Source: Streptomyces sp. 7-21 (GTDB taxonomy: Bacteria > Actinomycetota > Actinomycetes > Streptomycetales > Streptomycetaceae). From it: DNA of 64,000 bases. Positions within the stretch are counted from its first letter, which is position 1. Each line of letters starts with the position of its first letter. Location: NCBI RefSeq assembly GCF_016741785.1, contig NZ_JAERRL010000004.1:1-64000 (forward strand), read 5' to 3'. Shown in pieces: positions 24,759 to 35,678 of the stretch. Both the position numbers and the translations under genes were made by a program. Below the pieces are notes generated by a model. It was not told the origin of the DNA and searched no databases. It worked only from the letters and a program-made list of their open reading frames with translations.

Positions 24759-26066
24759 ATGACACGCCGCTACGCCATCGTCGGCCTAGGCGCCCGGGCC
24801 GGCATGTACGTCGACGCCCTCCTCGGCGACTGGAGCGACGCGGGACGGATCACCGCCCTGTGCGACACCAACGGCACCCGCATGGCCTTCTACAACGAGA
24901 AGATCGCCGCCGCGGGCCACGACCCGGTGCCCGCGTACCACCCGGACGACTTCGGCGCCGTCCTGAGGGCCGCCGACGCGGTGATCGTCACCACCGTCGA
25001 CGCGTTCCACGCCCGCTACGTGTGCGCGGCGCTCGACGCCGGCGTGGACGTCGTGGTGGAGAAGCCCCTCACCACCGACGCCGAGGGCTGCGCGGCCATC
25101 GCCGAAGCCGCCGAGCGGAGCGACGCGAAGCTGGTCGTGACCTTCAACTACCGCTACTCTCCGCGCAACTCGGCGGTGAAGGAGATCCTGGCGTCCGGCC
25201 GGATCGGCGAGGTGACCGCCGTCCACTTCGAGTGGGCGCTCGACACCATCCACGGCGCCGACTACTTCCGCCGCTGGCACCGCCAGGCGGAGAACTCCGG
25301 CACCCTGCTCGTCCATAAGTCCACCCACCACTTCGACCTGCTCAACTGGTGGCTGGGCAGCCACCCGGAGCTGGTCTTCGCCCAGACCGGCCTGCGCTTC
25401 TACGGCGACCAGGGCGCGGGCGCCGCCCAGGCCGCCAGCCCTCGGCCGCCGCGCGCCCACGGCGCCCCCGGCCTGGGCAGCGACCCGTTCCTGCTCGACC
25501 TGGCGGGCGACGAGCGGCTCAAGCGCCTGTACCTCGATGCCGAGCACGAGGACGGCTACCTCCGCGACCAGGACGTCTTCGCCGGGGGCGTCACCATCGA
25601 CGACACCATGTCGGTGCTGGTCCGCTACGCCAGCCGCGCTCAGCTGACCTACTCGCTCACCGCCTACGCCCCGTGGGAGGGCTACCGCGTGGCGTTCACC
25701 GGCACCAGGGGCCGCCTTGACCTGGACGTCTGCGAGCGGCGCTGGACCTCACCGCAGTCGGTGCTCGACCCGTCGGCGACGCCCGAGGAGTCCGAAGAGG
25801 ACACCTGGGAGCGGCTGACCGTCCAGGAGCACTGGAAGCGGCCCGAGGAGATCGAGATCAGCCAGGGCACCGGCGGCCACGGCGGCGGCGACCGGCTGCT
25901 GCTCAACGACGTCTTCCGGGGCGCCGGGAACGACCCGCTCGCCCGGCAGGCGGGCTACCGCGACGGCATCCGCAGCGTGCTGACCGGCGTCGCCGCCACC
26001 CGCTCGGCCCGCACCGGCCAGCCGGTGCGGCTGACTGAGGGCGGCACGCGCCTGGCCGGCGACTGA
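24759..26066 (+). CDS. Gfo/Idh/MocA-family NAD(P)-dependent sugar oxidoreductase
   Basis: 435 aa. N-terminal Rossmann fold with GLGARAG (residues 8-14), then the family's EKPLTTD motif (catalytic-region Lys) near residue 96. The C-terminal substrate domain carries NYRYSPRN and HKSTHHFDLLNWW. The protein probably oxidises a sugar or inositol derivative; the substrate is not apparent. The ATG at 24759 is preferred over one at 24744, since GGGAG lies 9 bases before it. The LacI-type operator upstream indicates sugar-responsive repression. No transporter gene is adjacent, so it stands alone. Confidence 0.85.
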   Translation: MTRRYAIVGLGARAGMYVDALLGDWSDAGRITALCDTNGTRMAFYNEKIAAAGHDPVPAYHPDDFGAVLRAADAVIVTTVDAFHARYVCAALDAGVDVVVEKPLTTDAEGCAAIAEAAERSDAKLVVTFNYRYSPRNSAVKEILASGRIGEVTAVHFEWALDTIHGADYFRRWHRQAENSGTLLVHKSTHHFDLLNWWLGSHPELVFAQTGLRFYGDQGAGAAQAASPRPPRAHGAPGLGSDPFLLDLAGDERLKRLYLDAEHEDGYLRDQDVFAGGVTIDDTMSVLVRYASRAQLTYSLTAYAPWEGYRVAFTGTRGRLDLDVCERRWTSPQSVLDPSATPEESEEDTWERLTVQEHWKRPEEIEISQGTGGHGGGDRLLLNDVFRGAGNDPLARQAGYRDGIRSVLTGVAATRSARTGQPVRLTEGGTRLAGD

Positions 26067-26131
26067 GCCGGCCCGGCCCCGGCACACCCCCCGGCGGCGG
26101 TCTCGCGGGCGCGCACCGGCCCGCGAGGCCG

Positions 26132-26137
26132 TAGGCT
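26132..26137 (+). promoter_or_regulatory. -10 box for a leaderless OsmC-family transcript
   Basis: TAGGCT ends 6 bases before the ATG at 26144, so transcription would start at or next to the start codon. No ribosome-binding site is present before the ATG, which fits leaderless expression. Confidence 0.55.
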
Positions 26138-26143
26138 CGGCCC

Positions 26144-26632
26144 ATGGCACGGGACCGGGAGCACAACTACGCCGTCACGGTGCGGTGGACCGGCAACACG
26201 GGCGCGGGCACGGCCGGCTACCGGGAGTACAGCCGGGACCACGAGGTCACCGGCGAGGGCAAGCCGACGCTGATCCAGGGCACGGCCGACCCGTCGTTCC
26301 GCGGCGCGGCGGACCGGTGGAACCCGGAGGAGCTGCTGGTGGCCTCGCTGTCGCAGTGCCACATGCTCAGCTACCTCGCGCTCTGCTCGCTCAAGGGCGT
26401 CGTCGTCACCGGCTACGAGGACCGCGCCACCGGCACGATGCGGGAGTCGGGCGGCGCCGGCCGGTTCACCGGGGTCGTGCTGCGGCCGGTGGTGACCGTC
26501 GCCGAGGCGTCGATGCTCCGCGAGGCCGCGAGCCTGCACGCCGCGGCGCACGACCAGTGCTTCATCGCCAGTTCCGTGACCTTCCCCGTCCACCACGACC
26601 CGACCGTCCGGGTCGCGCCCGTCACCGGCTGA
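26144..26632 (+). CDS. OsmC/Ohr-family protein (organic peroxide reductase-like)
   Basis: 162 aa. OsmC fold with both redox cysteines in the family positions: SLSQCHMLSYLALC (near residue 72) and AHDQCFIASS (near residue 137). The EELLVASLSQC signature favours the YhfA/OsmC-type branch over Ohr. These enzymes reduce organic hydroperoxides through a cysteine pair. Preceded by a leaderless-type -10 box; downstream gene is mfd, 175 bases away with its own start signals. Confidence 0.88.
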   Translation: MARDREHNYAVTVRWTGNTGAGTAGYREYSRDHEVTGEGKPTLIQGTADPSFRGAADRWNPEELLVASLSQCHMLSYLALCSLKGVVVTGYEDRATGTMRESGGAGRFTGVVLRPVVTVAEASMLREAASLHAAAHDQCFIASSVTFPVHHDPTVRVAPVTG

Positions 26633-26806
26633 CGGCCCTGAGGCCGCCCCGGGCCGGGCGTGAGGGGCCGGCGACGGACCGTGCCCGGCGGGTTCCGCCC
26701 GGCCGTCGTACCCTGGATGCGACCCCCCGGCCGCGCGCCATGCCGGGCCTTTCGCGCTGCCCAGCGCGACCGTGAAGCCACCTTTCCAGGGACGGAAACC
26801 ACCTTC

Positions 26807-29800
26807 ATGAGCCTGCACGGCTTGCTCGACGCCGTCATCGACGACCCCGCGCTCGCCGCGGCCACGCGTGCCGCCGCGGCGGGCGGCCAGCACCACCTCG
26901 ACCTGGTCGGCCCGCCCGCCGCCCGCCCCTTCGCCGTCGCCGCGCTCGCCCGCGCCTCCGGGCGCCCCGTGCTCGCCGTCACCGCCACCGGCCGGGAGGC
27001 CGAAGACCTCGCCGCGGCGCTGCGCGGCCTGCTGCCGCCGGAGGGCGTGGTGGAGTTCCCGGCCTGGGAAACGCTGCCGCACGAGCGGCTCTCGCCGCGC
27101 GCCGACACCGTCGGCCGCCGCCTGGCCGTGCTCCGCCGCCTGGCGCACCCGCGCGACGACGAGCCCGGCGCGGGGCCGGTCTCCGTCGTGGTCGCGCCGG
27201 TCCGCTCCGTGCTCCAGCCGCAGGTCAAAGGGCTGGGCGACCTGGAGCCCGTCTCGCTGGCCGCCGGGCAGACCGCCGACCTGACCGAGGTCACCGAGGC
27301 GCTGTCCGCCGCCGCCTACGCGCGGGTGGAGCTGGTCGAGAAACGCGGCGAGTTCGCCGTGCGCGGCGGCATCCTGGACGTCTTCCCGCCCACCGAGGAG
27401 CACCCGCTGCGCGTGGAGTTCTGGGGCGACGAGGTCGAGGAGATCCGCTACTTCAAGGTCGCCGACCAGCGCTCGCTCCAGCCCGCCGAGCACGGCCTGT
27501 GGGCGCCGCCGTGCCGGGAGCTGCTGCTCACCGGCGAGGTGCGGGCCCGCGCCGCCGAGCTCGCCGGGGAGCACCCCGGCCTGGCCGAGCTGCTGGGCAA
27601 GATCGCCGAGGGCATCCCCGTCGAGGGCATGGAGTCGCTCGCCCCCGTCCTCGTGGACGACATGGAGCTGCTGCTGGACGTGCTGCCCGCCCGCGCCATG
27701 ACGGTCGTCTGCGACCCGGAGCGGGTCCGCACCCGCGCCGCCGACCTCGTGGCGACCAGCCAGGAGTTCCTCCAGGCGTCCTGGGCCGCCGCCGCCATGT
27801 CCGACGACGCCGAGGCCCCCATCGACCTGGGCGCCGCCTCGCTGCGCGGCCTCGGCGAGGTCCGCGAGCACGCCCGCGAGCTGGGCATCCCGTGGTGGAG
27901 CGTCTCGCCGTTCTCCCCCGATGAGGACGCGGACGACAACGTGCACCGGCTGGCGATGCGCGCCCCCGAGACGTACCGCGGCGACACCGCCCGCGCGATG
28001 GCCGACACCAAGGGCTGGCTGGCCGACGGCTGGCGCGTCGTCTACCTCACCGAGGGCCAGGGGCCGGCCGCCCGCACCACGGAGGTGCTCGGCGGCGAGG
28101 GCATCCCGGCCCGGCTGACACCCGACCTTCCCTCGCCGCTGCCGGGCGGCGTCGTGCACGTCAGCTGCGGCTCGCTGGAGCACGGCTTCGTCGACCCGCA
28201 GCTGCGGCTGGCCGTCCTCACCGAGACCGACCTGACCGGCCAGCGCGCCGCCGGCCGGGAGACGGCCCGGATGCCGGTGCGGCGCCGCAAGACGCTCGAC
28301 CCGCTGACGCTCAACAGCGGCGACTACATCGTCCACGAGCACCACGGCGTGGGCCGGTACATCGAGATGGTGCAGCGCACCGTGCAGGGCGCCACCCGCG
28401 AGTACCTGGTGGTGGAGTACGCCCCCGCCAAGCGCGGCCAGCCGGGCGACCGGCTCTTCGTGCCCACCGACCAGCTCGACCTGATCACGCGGTACGTGGG
28501 CGGCGAGGCGCCCTCGCTGCACCGCCTCGGCGGCGCCGACTGGACCAAGACCAAGGCGCGCGCCCGCAAGGCCGTCAAGGAGATCGCCGCCGACCTGATC
28601 AAGCTGTACTCGGCGCGCATGGCCGCCCCCGGCCACGCCTTCTCGCCGGACACGCCCTGGCAGCGGGAGCTGGAGGACGCCTTCCCGTACGCGGAGACGC
28701 CCGACCAGCTCACCACCATCAGCGAGGTCAAGCGGGACATGGAGCGGCCGGTGCCCATGGACCGCCTGATCTGCGGCGACGTGGGCTACGGCAAGACGGA
28801 GATCGCGGTGCGCGCGGCGTTCAAGGCGGTGCAGGACGGCAAGCAGGTCGCCGTGCTGGTGCCGACGACGCTGCTGGTGCAGCAGCACTTCTCGACGTTC
28901 TCGGAGCGGTACGCGCAGTTCCCGGTCACCGTCCGGCCGCTGTCGCGGTTCCAGTCCGACGCGGAGGCGCGGGCCGTCGTGGACGGGCTGCGGGACGGCT
29001 CGGTGGACGTCGTGATCGGCACGCACCGGCTGTTCTCCTCTGAGGTGCGCTTCAAGGACCTCGGCCTGGTCATCGTGGACGAGGAGCAGCGGTTCGGCGT
29101 CGAGCACAAGGAGCAGCTGAAGAAGCTCCGCGCCAACGTGGACGTGCTGACCATGTCCGCGACGCCCATCCCGCGCACCCTGGAGATGGCCGTCACCGGC
29201 ATCCGGGAGATGTCGACGATCACCACGCCGCCGGAGGAGCGGCACCCGGTCCTGACGTTCGTCGGCCCGTACGACGAGAAGCAGATCGCCGCCGCGATCC
29301 GCCGCGAGCTGCTGCGCGAGGGCCAGGTCTTCTACATCCACAACCGGGTGGAGTCGATCGACCGGGTCGCGGCGCGGCTGCGGCAGATCGTGCCCGAGGC
29401 CCGCATCGCCACGGCGCACGGGCAGATGAGCGAGGCGGCCCTGGAGCGGGTGGTGGTCGACTTCTGGGAGAAGCGGTTCGACGTGCTGGTCTCGACGACC
29501 ATCGTCGAGTCCGGCATCGACATCTCGAACGCCAACACCCTGATCGTGGAGCGCGGTGACACCTTCGGCCTCTCCCAGCTGCATCAGCTGCGCGGCCGGG
29601 TCGGGCGCGGGCGCGAGCGCGGCTACGCCTACTTCCTGTACCCGCCGGAGCGGCCGCTGACGGAGACCGCGCACGAGCGGCTGGCCACCGTCGCGCAGCA
29701 CACGGAGATGGGCGCCGGCATGTACGTGGCCATGAAGGACCTGGAGATCCGGGGCGCGGGCAACCTGCTGGGCGGCGAGCAGTCCGGCCACATCGCCGGC

Positions 29801-30355
29801 GTCGGCTTCGACCTGTACGTGCGGATGGTCGGTGAGGCCGTGGCGGACTACCGGGCGTCGCTGGAGTCCGGCGAGGGCGGCGAGGCCGAGGAGGCGCCGC
29901 TCGAGGTCAAGATCGAGCTGCCGGTCGACGCGCACGTGCCGCACGACTACGCGCCGGGGGAGCGGCTGCGGCTCCAGGCGTACCGGTCGATCGCCTCGGC
30001 CACCTCGGAGGAGGACATCCGGGCGGTCCGGGAGGAGCTGACCGACCGGTACGGGCAGCCGCCGGAGCCGGTGGAGAACCTGCTGCTCGTCGCCGGGCTG
30101 CGGATACTCGCCCGCTCCTGCGGGGTGACGGACATCACGCTCCAGGGCAGCCGGATCCGCTTCAGCCCGGTGGAGCTGCGGGAGTCGCAGGAGCTGCGGC
30201 TCAACCGCGTCTACCCGGGGTCGGTGGTCAAGCGCCAGACCGGCCAGGTGCTGGTGCCGCGGCCCACCACGGCGCGGATCGGGGGCAAGCCGCTGACCGG
30301 CCGGGACCTGCTGTCCTGGGTGGGCGAGTTCCTGACGACGGTGGTGGCGTCCTGA
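26807..30355 (+). CDS. mfd: Transcription-repair coupling factor
   Basis: 1182 aa, usual length. It removes RNA polymerase stalled at DNA lesions and recruits UvrA. Seen in order: UvrB-like N-terminus ([38 protein letters not shown]), the RNA-polymerase-interaction domain ([16 protein letters not shown], near 505), SF2 translocase motif [11 protein letters not shown] (near 654), motif [12 protein letters not shown] (near 758), [26 protein letters not shown] and [16 protein letters not shown], and the C-terminal TRCF domain. The ATG at 26807 ([10 protein letters not shown]) starts the family-conserved N-terminus; the frame is open upstream but unconserved. Confidence 0.97.
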   Translation: MSLHGLLDAVIDDPALAAATRAAAAGGQHHLDLVGPPAARPFAVAALARASGRPVLAVTATGREAEDLAAALRGLLPPEGVVEFPAWETLPHERLSPRADTVGRRLAVLRRLAHPRDDEPGAGPVSVVVAPVRSVLQPQVKGLGDLEPVSLAAGQTADLTEVTEALSAAAYARVELVEKRGEFAVRGGILDVFPPTEEHPLRVEFWGDEVEEIRYFKVADQRSLQPAEHGLWAPPCRELLLTGEVRARAAELAGEHPGLAELLGKIAEGIPVEGMESLAPVLVDDMELLLDVLPARAMTVVCDPERVRTRAADLVATSQEFLQASWAAAAMSDDAEAPIDLGAASLRGLGEVREHARELGIPWWSVSPFSPDEDADDNVHRLAMRAPETYRGDTARAMADTKGWLADGWRVVYLTEGQGPAARTTEVLGGEGIPARLTPDLPSPLPGGVVHVSCGSLEHGFVDPQLRLAVLTETDLTGQRAAGRETARMPVRRRKTLDPLTLNSGDYIVHEHHGVGRYIEMVQRTVQGATREYLVVEYAPAKRGQPGDRLFVPTDQLDLITRYVGGEAPSLHRLGGADWTKTKARARKAVKEIAADLIKLYSARMAAPGHAFSPDTPWQRELEDAFPYAETPDQLTTISEVKRDMERPVPMDRLICGDVGYGKTEIAVRAAFKAVQDGKQVAVLVPTTLLVQQHFSTFSERYAQFPVTVRPLSRFQSDAEARAVVDGLRDGSVDVVIGTHRLFSSEVRFKDLGLVIVDEEQRFGVEHKEQLKKLRANVDVLTMSATPIPRTLEMAVTGIREMSTITTPPEERHPVLTFVGPYDEKQIAAAIRRELLREGQVFYIHNRVESIDRVAARLRQIVPEARIATAHGQMSEAALERVVVDFWEKRFDVLVSTTIVESGIDISNANTLIVERGDTFGLSQLHQLRGRVGRGRERGYAYFLYPPERPLTETAHERLATVAQHTEMGAGMYVAMKDLEIRGAGNLLGGEQSGHIAGVGFDLYVRMVGEAVADYRASLESGEGGEAEEAPLEVKIELPVDAHVPHDYAPGERLRLQAYRSIASATSEEDIRAVREELTDRYGQPPEPVENLLLVAGLRILARSCGVTDITLQGSRIRFSPVELRESQELRLNRVYPGSVVKRQTGQVLVPRPTTARIGGKPLTGRDLLSWVGEFLTTVVAS

Positions 30356-30383
30356 AACCGGCTCGCACGGGCTGCTCAGACGC

Positions 30384-30418
30384 CGTCCGGGTCCCGGCGC
30401 GCCGCCAGGACCCGGACG
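30384..30418. terminator. Stem-loop between mfd and tRNA-Gln
   Basis: Perfect 11-bp inverted repeat (30384-30394 with 30408-30418; arm CGTCCGGGTCC), loop 13. It lies between convergent mfd and tRNA-Gln and could terminate both. Confidence 0.65.
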
Positions 30419-30426
30419 CGGTCGGG

Positions 30427-30499
30427 CTCCGCCGGCTGGATTCGAACCAGCATTACAAGGATTCAAAGTCCTGCGGGTTACCTGTTACCCCACGGCGGA
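30427..30499 (-). tRNA. tRNA-Gln (anticodon TTG)
   Basis: Cloverleaf read on the minus strand: acceptor TCCGCCG/CGGCGGA, D arm with GGGGTAACAGGTAACCC, anticodon stem-loop with loop CTTTGAA giving anticodon TTG, and T arm GCTGGTTCGAATCCAGC. 73 bases with discriminator G; no encoded CCA. Confidence 0.95.
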
Positions 30500-30594
30500 C
30501 CGTAGGAGCAGACATTACCCGAGAGTCCGGCCCCGCTGGACGGGGTGGGTGATCAGCGGGCAGAACCCGCCTGAAATGGTGTGCACCACCCCCG

Positions 30595-30600
30595 TAGTCT
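30595..30600 (+). promoter_or_regulatory. -10 box for leaderless histidine kinase transcript
   Basis: TAGTCT ends 7 bases before the ATG at 30608, with a TGAAAT -35-like hexamer 17 bases upstream (30572-30577). There is no ribosome-binding site, so a leaderless mRNA is likely. Confidence 0.5.
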
Positions 30601-30607
30601 GTTCGAT

Positions 30608-32029
30608 ATGAGTGCGTCGGGGGAGGCCGCCGAGGGCCGGGGGTTCGCGCTGCTGTGGTGGACGCGGCGGCGCGGCGTCGCGCTTGACGTGGGCCTGGCG
30701 CTGCTGTCGGCGTCCGAGTGCGTGGTGCAGGGAATCAGCGCGGCCGGGCGGATCGGGGCGCCCCCGGCGCTGCTGGCCGTCGTCGGCGGGCTGCTGGGCC
30801 TGACGCTGCTGGTGCGCCGCGAGTGGCCCCTGCTCGTCGTGCTCCTGTCCATCGTGCTGATGCCCGTCCAGATGGGCGGCGTGCTGGCGGTGGTGGGCCT
30901 GTACTCGCTGACGGTCACCGACGCGCCGCGCCGGGTGGTCGGTGCGCTGGCGTGCATGCAGGGCGTAGGCACCATCATCGTCACCTATCTGGTGGCCGAG
31001 CGGGACCAGGCCCTCCAGGAGCAGCCGCTGCCGGTGTGGTTCGCGCCGCTGACGGCGGTGTTCTTCGGCATCGTGCTGGTCGTGCCGCCGGTGCTGCTGG
31101 GCATGTACGTGCGGGCGCGGCGCCGGCTGGTGGAGTCGCTGCGGGACCGCGCGGACGGCCTGGAGCGCGAGCTGGTGCTGCTGGCCGAGCGCGCCGAGGA
31201 GCGGGCACGCTGGGCGCGGAGCCAGGAGCGGCGCCGCATCGCCCGGGAGATGCACGACGTGGTAGCGCACCGGGTGAGCCTGATGGTGGTGCACGCGGCG
31301 GCGCTTCAGGCCGTGGCGCACAAGGACCCGGACAAGGCCGCCAGGAACGCCGCGCTGATCGGCGACATGGGGCGGCAGGCGCTGACGGAGCTGCGGACGA
31401 TGCTGGGCGTGCTGCGCGACGGCACCGCGCCCGGCGACGCCCCGGCCGTGCCCGCGCAGGCCGCCCCGGCCGGCGACGACGGCCCCGCCCGGCTGGCCGG
31501 GCTGGCCGCCTCAGCGCGCGCGGGCACCGGCGGGTCCGGGTCCGCCGCCGGCGGCGCCGCGGAGCTGACGGAGCGGCCCGACGAGGGGCCCGACGAGGGG
31601 CCGGACGGGGGTCCGACGCTGCGGGAGCTGCCGGCGCTGGTGGACCAGTCGCGCGCGGCGGGCATGACCGTGGACCTCACGGTAGAGGGCGAGCCGCGCT
31701 CCTACGCCGCGCAGGTGGAGTCCACCGCCTACCGGGTGGTGCAGGAGGCCCTGACCAACGTCCACAAGCACGCGGCGGGCGCCCCGGCCCGGGTGCGCCT
31801 GGCGCACCGCGGGGACGAGGTCGCCGTGCAGGTGCTCAACGACCCGCCCGGCGACGCCGACGGCGGCGCGGCGGCGGGCACGGCGCGGCTGCCCAGCGGC
31901 GGGAACGGCCTGGTCGGCATGCGGGAGCGCGTGACGGCGCTGGGCGGCGGCTTCGTGTCGGGGCCCACGGAGACCGGCGGCTTCCGGGTCTCCGCCGTGA
32001 TCCCGGTCCGGGAGCCGCGGGATGACTGA
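30608..32029 (+). CDS. Orphan sensor histidine kinase, NarL-partner (HisKA_3) type
   Basis: 473 aa. About five hydrophobic segments (residues 20-175), then a coiled stretch and the HisKA_3 phosphoacceptor segment RRRIAREMHDVVAHRVSLM (His near 216), an Ala/Gly-rich spacer and an HATPase domain (VVQEALTNVHKHA, then GNGLVGMRERV). Kinases of this type normally pair with a LuxR-type response regulator, but none is adjacent. Instead the gene overlaps the P450 gene by 8 bases, so kinase and P450 are translationally coupled. An upstream in-frame ATG at 30581 is possible but sits over the promoter. Confidence 0.88.
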   Translation: MSASGEAAEGRGFALLWWTRRRGVALDVGLALLSASECVVQGISAAGRIGAPPALLAVVGGLLGLTLLVRREWPLLVVLLSIVLMPVQMGGVLAVVGLYSLTVTDAPRRVVGALACMQGVGTIIVTYLVAERDQALQEQPLPVWFAPLTAVFFGIVLVVPPVLLGMYVRARRRLVESLRDRADGLERELVLLAERAEERARWARSQERRRIAREMHDVVAHRVSLMVVHAAALQAVAHKDPDKAARNAALIGDMGRQALTELRTMLGVLRDGTAPGDAPAVPAQAAPAGDDGPARLAGLAASARAGTGGSGSAAGGAAELTERPDEGPDEGPDGGPTLRELPALVDQSRAAGMTVDLTVEGEPRSYAAQVESTAYRVVQEALTNVHKHAAGAPARVRLAHRGDEVAVQVLNDPPGDADGGAAAGTARLPSGGNGLVGMRERVTALGGGFVSGPTETGGFRVSAVIPVREPRDD

Positions 32030-33290
32030 CGCGGCACCGGCCGGGGACATGCCGGAGCTGTTCGGCAGGGAGTTCGCGGCGGATCCCTACCCGGCGTACG
32101 CCTGGCTGCGCGCGCACGCCCCGGTGCACAAGGCCGTCCTGCCGAGCGGCGTGGAGGCGTGGCTGGTGACGCGGTACGCGGACGCCCGCCGGGCGCTGGC
32201 CGACCAGCGGCTGAGCAAGAACCCCCGGCGCCACAACCCGGACGCGCACGAGCGGGGCCGCGTCGGCATCCCCGGGGAGCGCCGCGCGAACCTGGTGACG
32301 CATCTGCTGAACATCGACCCGCCCGACCACACCCGGCTGCGGCGGCTGGTCTCGCAGGCGTTCACGCCCCGCCGGGTGGCGGCGTTCGAGCCGCGGGTGC
32401 GTCAGCTGGCGCAGCGGCTGACGGACGGCTTCGCCGAACGCGGCAGCGCGGACCTGATCGACGAGTTCGCCTTCCCGCTGCCGATCTACGCGATCTGCGA
32501 CCTGCTGGGCGTGCCGCGCGAGGACCAGGACGACTTCCGCCGCTGGGCCGGCATGATGCTGCACACCGCCGGGCGGCGCGGCGGGGTGCAGCGCGCGGTG
32601 AAGCGGATGCGGGAGTACCTGGCGGAGCTGATCCACCGCAAGCGGGCCAGTCTCGGCGACGACCTGATCTCGGGGCTGATCCGCGCCTCGGACCACGGGG
32701 AGCAGCTGACGGAGCAGGAGGCGGCCTCGATGGCGTTCATCCTGCTCTTCGCCGGCTTCGAGACGACGGTGAACCTCATCGGCAACGGCATGCTGGCGCT
32801 GCTGCGCCACCCCGGCGAGCTGGCGCGGCTGCGCGCGGCGGTGCGGGCCGGGGACGACGGTGCGCTGGCGGTGGCCGTGGAGGAGCTGCTGCGCTACGAC
32901 GGGCCGGTCGAGGTGGCCACGTGGCGGTTTGCGGCGGAGCCGCTGACTCTGGGCGGGGCACGGATCGAGCGCGGCGAGGCGGTGCTCGTGGTGCTGGCGG
33001 CAGCGAACCGGGACCCGGAGCGGTTCGCCGATCCCGACCGGCTCGACCTGAGCCGCGCCGACAACGGGCACCTGGGCTATGGCCACGGCATTCACTACTG
33101 CCTGGGGGCGCCCCTGGCACGGCTGGAGGGGCGGACGGCGATCAGGACGCTGCTGGAAAGACTGCCCGATATCCGGCTCGCGGTGGATCCGGCCGGTCTG
33201 CGGTGGCGCGGCGGGCTGATCATGCGAGGGCTGCGTTCACTCCCCGTGGAGTTCACACCCCGCGAAGGTAACGAAGCGTCAGTGATGTGA
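32022..33290 (+). CDS. Cytochrome P450, CYP107 family (probable CYP107U1 orthologue)
   Basis: 422 aa. Has the oxygen-binding I-helix FAGFETTVN (near 243), the K-helix E-x-x-R in EELLRYDGP, and the heme loop GYGHGIHYCLGAPLARLEG with Cys 360. N-terminal DPYPAYAWLRAHAPV is typical of bacterial class I P450s. No ferredoxin gene is adjacent. From memory, S. coelicolor SCO3099 (CYP107U1) sits beside the rpfC/rpfA genes as here and is needed for sporulation; orthology by position is inference. Its start lies inside the kinase gene. Confidence 0.9.
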   Translation: MTDAAPAGDMPELFGREFAADPYPAYAWLRAHAPVHKAVLPSGVEAWLVTRYADARRALADQRLSKNPRRHNPDAHERGRVGIPGERRANLVTHLLNIDPPDHTRLRRLVSQAFTPRRVAAFEPRVRQLAQRLTDGFAERGSADLIDEFAFPLPIYAICDLLGVPREDQDDFRRWAGMMLHTAGRRGGVQRAVKRMREYLAELIHRKRASLGDDLISGLIRASDHGEQLTEQEAASMAFILLFAGFETTVNLIGNGMLALLRHPGELARLRAAVRAGDDGALAVAVEELLRYDGPVEVATWRFAAEPLTLGGARIERGEAVLVVLAAANRDPERFADPDRLDLSRADNGHLGYGHGIHYCLGAPLARLEGRTAIRTLLERLPDIRLAVDPAGLRWRGGLIMRGLRSLPVEFTPREGNEASVM

Positions 33291-33317
33291 TGTGCGTGTG
33301 ATCTCGGCGGCACCGGC

Positions 33318-33346
33318 TTGTGATCGAACCGTGAGGCGGTTAGGTT
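33318..33346 (+). promoter_or_regulatory. Promoter upstream of rpfC
   Basis: TTGTGA (33318-33323) and TAGGTT (33341-33346), exactly 17 bases apart, match the vegetative -35/-10 pattern. Start site expected near 33353, giving a leader of about 65 bases. Confidence 0.55.
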
Positions 33347-33418
33347 CTGCCCTCAACGCGGTACCGGCGCTGGGGCGTTGGTGCCGCGGTGTCCTGTCCC
33401 CGAGTGAGAGGTCCCCCG

Positions 33419-34423
33419 ATGCGTTCCGGTACCGGCCGTCACCGCCGTCCCAGGCAGGCGCCCGCCTTCGTCGTCACCGCCGGGGTGACGGGCGCGGGGC
33501 TCGCGCTGCCGCTCCTCGGGGCGGGGTCGGCGTCGGCCGTCAGCGACGGGGCGTGGGACCGGGCCGCTGAGTGCGAGAGCGGCGGTGACTGGAGCGCGAA
33601 CACCGGCAACGGCTACTACGGCGGCTTCCAGCTGACGCTGGAGATGTGGGAGGCGTACGGCGGCCTGGACATCGCCCCCCGGCCCGACCTCGCCAGCCGC
33701 GAGCAGCAGATCTCCGTCGTCGAGCGGATGCTGGCCGACCAGGGGCAGGAGGCGCTGCCGGGCTGCGCGCTGCTGTCCGGGCTGTGGGAGGAGTTCCGCG
33801 CGGAGCGCGAGGCGGCGGACGGCCAGACCGGCGAGGAGGCCGGCGGCGGGACCGAGGAGCAGGCCGACGGCCAGACGGGCACGGAGGCTGACACCGGCAC
33901 CGGCGGGACCGCGGAAGACAACGGCGGAGCGGACGGCTCCAGCGCCGGCCAGGAGTCCGGCCGCGGCGGCCAGGAGGAAGAGCGCGGGACCGGCGGTGAC
34001 ACCGGCGACGCGGAGGACACCAGTGACACCGGTGACACGGGTGACACGGGTGACACGGGTGACACGAGGACCGGGGAGGCGGGCGCCTCTGAGTCCTCGC
34101 CGGAGTCCGGCGGGTCCGGCGCCGCCGAAGAGCGCGACGTCCCGCCGGCCGAGGCCGGCACCGGGCGCCACCGCGGCGCCCCCGACCCCGACGAGGAGCG
34201 GCGCGCCGGCGAGTCCGGCGGCGGCCGTCACGCCGCCCGGGGCGGGCAGGACGGCCAGCGCTACGAGGTGCGGCGCGGCGACACGCTCTCCGCCATCGCC
34301 GCCGAGCACGACGTGCCGGGCGGCTGGCCGGCGCTCTACCGCGCGAACGAATCGGTCGTAGGCGACGATCCGGACCTCATCTTCCCGGGCCAGCGGCTGG
34401 ACCTGGCCGTGCCGGAGTGTTAG
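33419..34423 (+). CDS. rpfC: Resuscitation-promoting factor-like secreted cell-wall hydrolase with LysM
   Basis: 334 aa. Signal peptide (residues 1-about 40, ending SASA) and then an Rpf lytic-transglycosylase-like domain (about 41-120) with the catalytic-Glu segment [24 protein letters not shown] long Gly/Thr/Glu/Asp-rich linker includes tandem GDT triplets (about 195-220), and a C-terminal LysM domain ([17 protein letters not shown] to FPGQRLDL) binds peptidoglycan. Cleaves peptidoglycan during germination. GAGAGG lies 8 bases before the ATG at 33419. It is followed by rpfA in the same direction, as I recall for SCO3098/SCO3097. Confidence 0.9.
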   Translation: MRSGTGRHRRPRQAPAFVVTAGVTGAGLALPLLGAGSASAVSDGAWDRAAECESGGDWSANTGNGYYGGFQLTLEMWEAYGGLDIAPRPDLASREQQISVVERMLADQGQEALPGCALLSGLWEEFRAEREAADGQTGEEAGGGTEEQADGQTGTEADTGTGGTAEDNGGADGSSAGQESGRGGQEEERGTGGDTGDAEDTSDTGDTGDTGDTGDTRTGEAGASESSPESGGSGAAEERDVPPAEAGTGRHRGAPDPDEERRAGESGGGRHAARGGQDGQRYEVRRGDTLSAIAAEHDVPGGWPALYRANESVVGDDPDLIFPGQRLDLAVPEC

Positions 34424-34640
34424 CCGCGCTGGACTGTCGTGCCGGACTGTCGTGCTGGACTGTGAGGTCCGCCGCATCCGGCGCCGCACCCCGCTCGCCC
34501 AAGTGTGACCATCATCTCCTTCGGATTCGGGTGTGTCCTGACTGGTCCGCACTGTCCGATTGGGCGCTGACCTGCGCTGATTCCCGCGAGAGGCTGTCAA
34601 GGTCTGTCAAGGCTCCGCGCGTTGGCGATCTTGATCGTTC

Positions 34641-34670
34641 TTGAATCGTTAGGTGGCCTGTGCTTAGTGT
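34641..34670 (+). promoter_or_regulatory. Putative promoter of the rpfA riboswitch leader
   Basis: TTGAAT (34641-34646) and TAGTGT (34665-34670) with an 18-base spacer place the start near 34677, about 28 bases before the aptamer. Confidence 0.45.
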
Positions 34671-34704
34671 CCCTGGGCCCGGTCACGCCGGGCGCCGCAG
34701 GCCG

Positions 34705-35597
<893 letters not shown>

Positions 35598-35638
35598 GGC
35601 ATCTCACGCGCCGCCCGCCCGGGCGGCGCCCAACACCG

Positions 35639-35678
35639 CCCGGTGCCAGGCGCGTTCACGCGCCCGGCACCGGGTTTT
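35639..35678 (+). terminator. Intrinsic terminator of rpfA
   Basis: Two stacked stems: CCCGGTGCC (35639-35647) with GGCACCGGG (35666-35674), and GGCGCG (35649-35654) with CGCGCC (35659-35664), loop TTCA, one mismatch, followed by TTTTCTTCC. A textbook U-tailed terminator. Confidence 0.95.

Noticed and set aside
24976..25760. Possible CRISPR or phage elements in the accessory block
   Set aside because: No spaced direct repeats, integrase, transposase or phage genes were seen anywhere in the window.
34429..34465. Three tandem GGACTGTCGTGCT-like units after rpfC
   Set aside because: Short and imperfect, with no pairing potential that would make a terminator; no function assignable.
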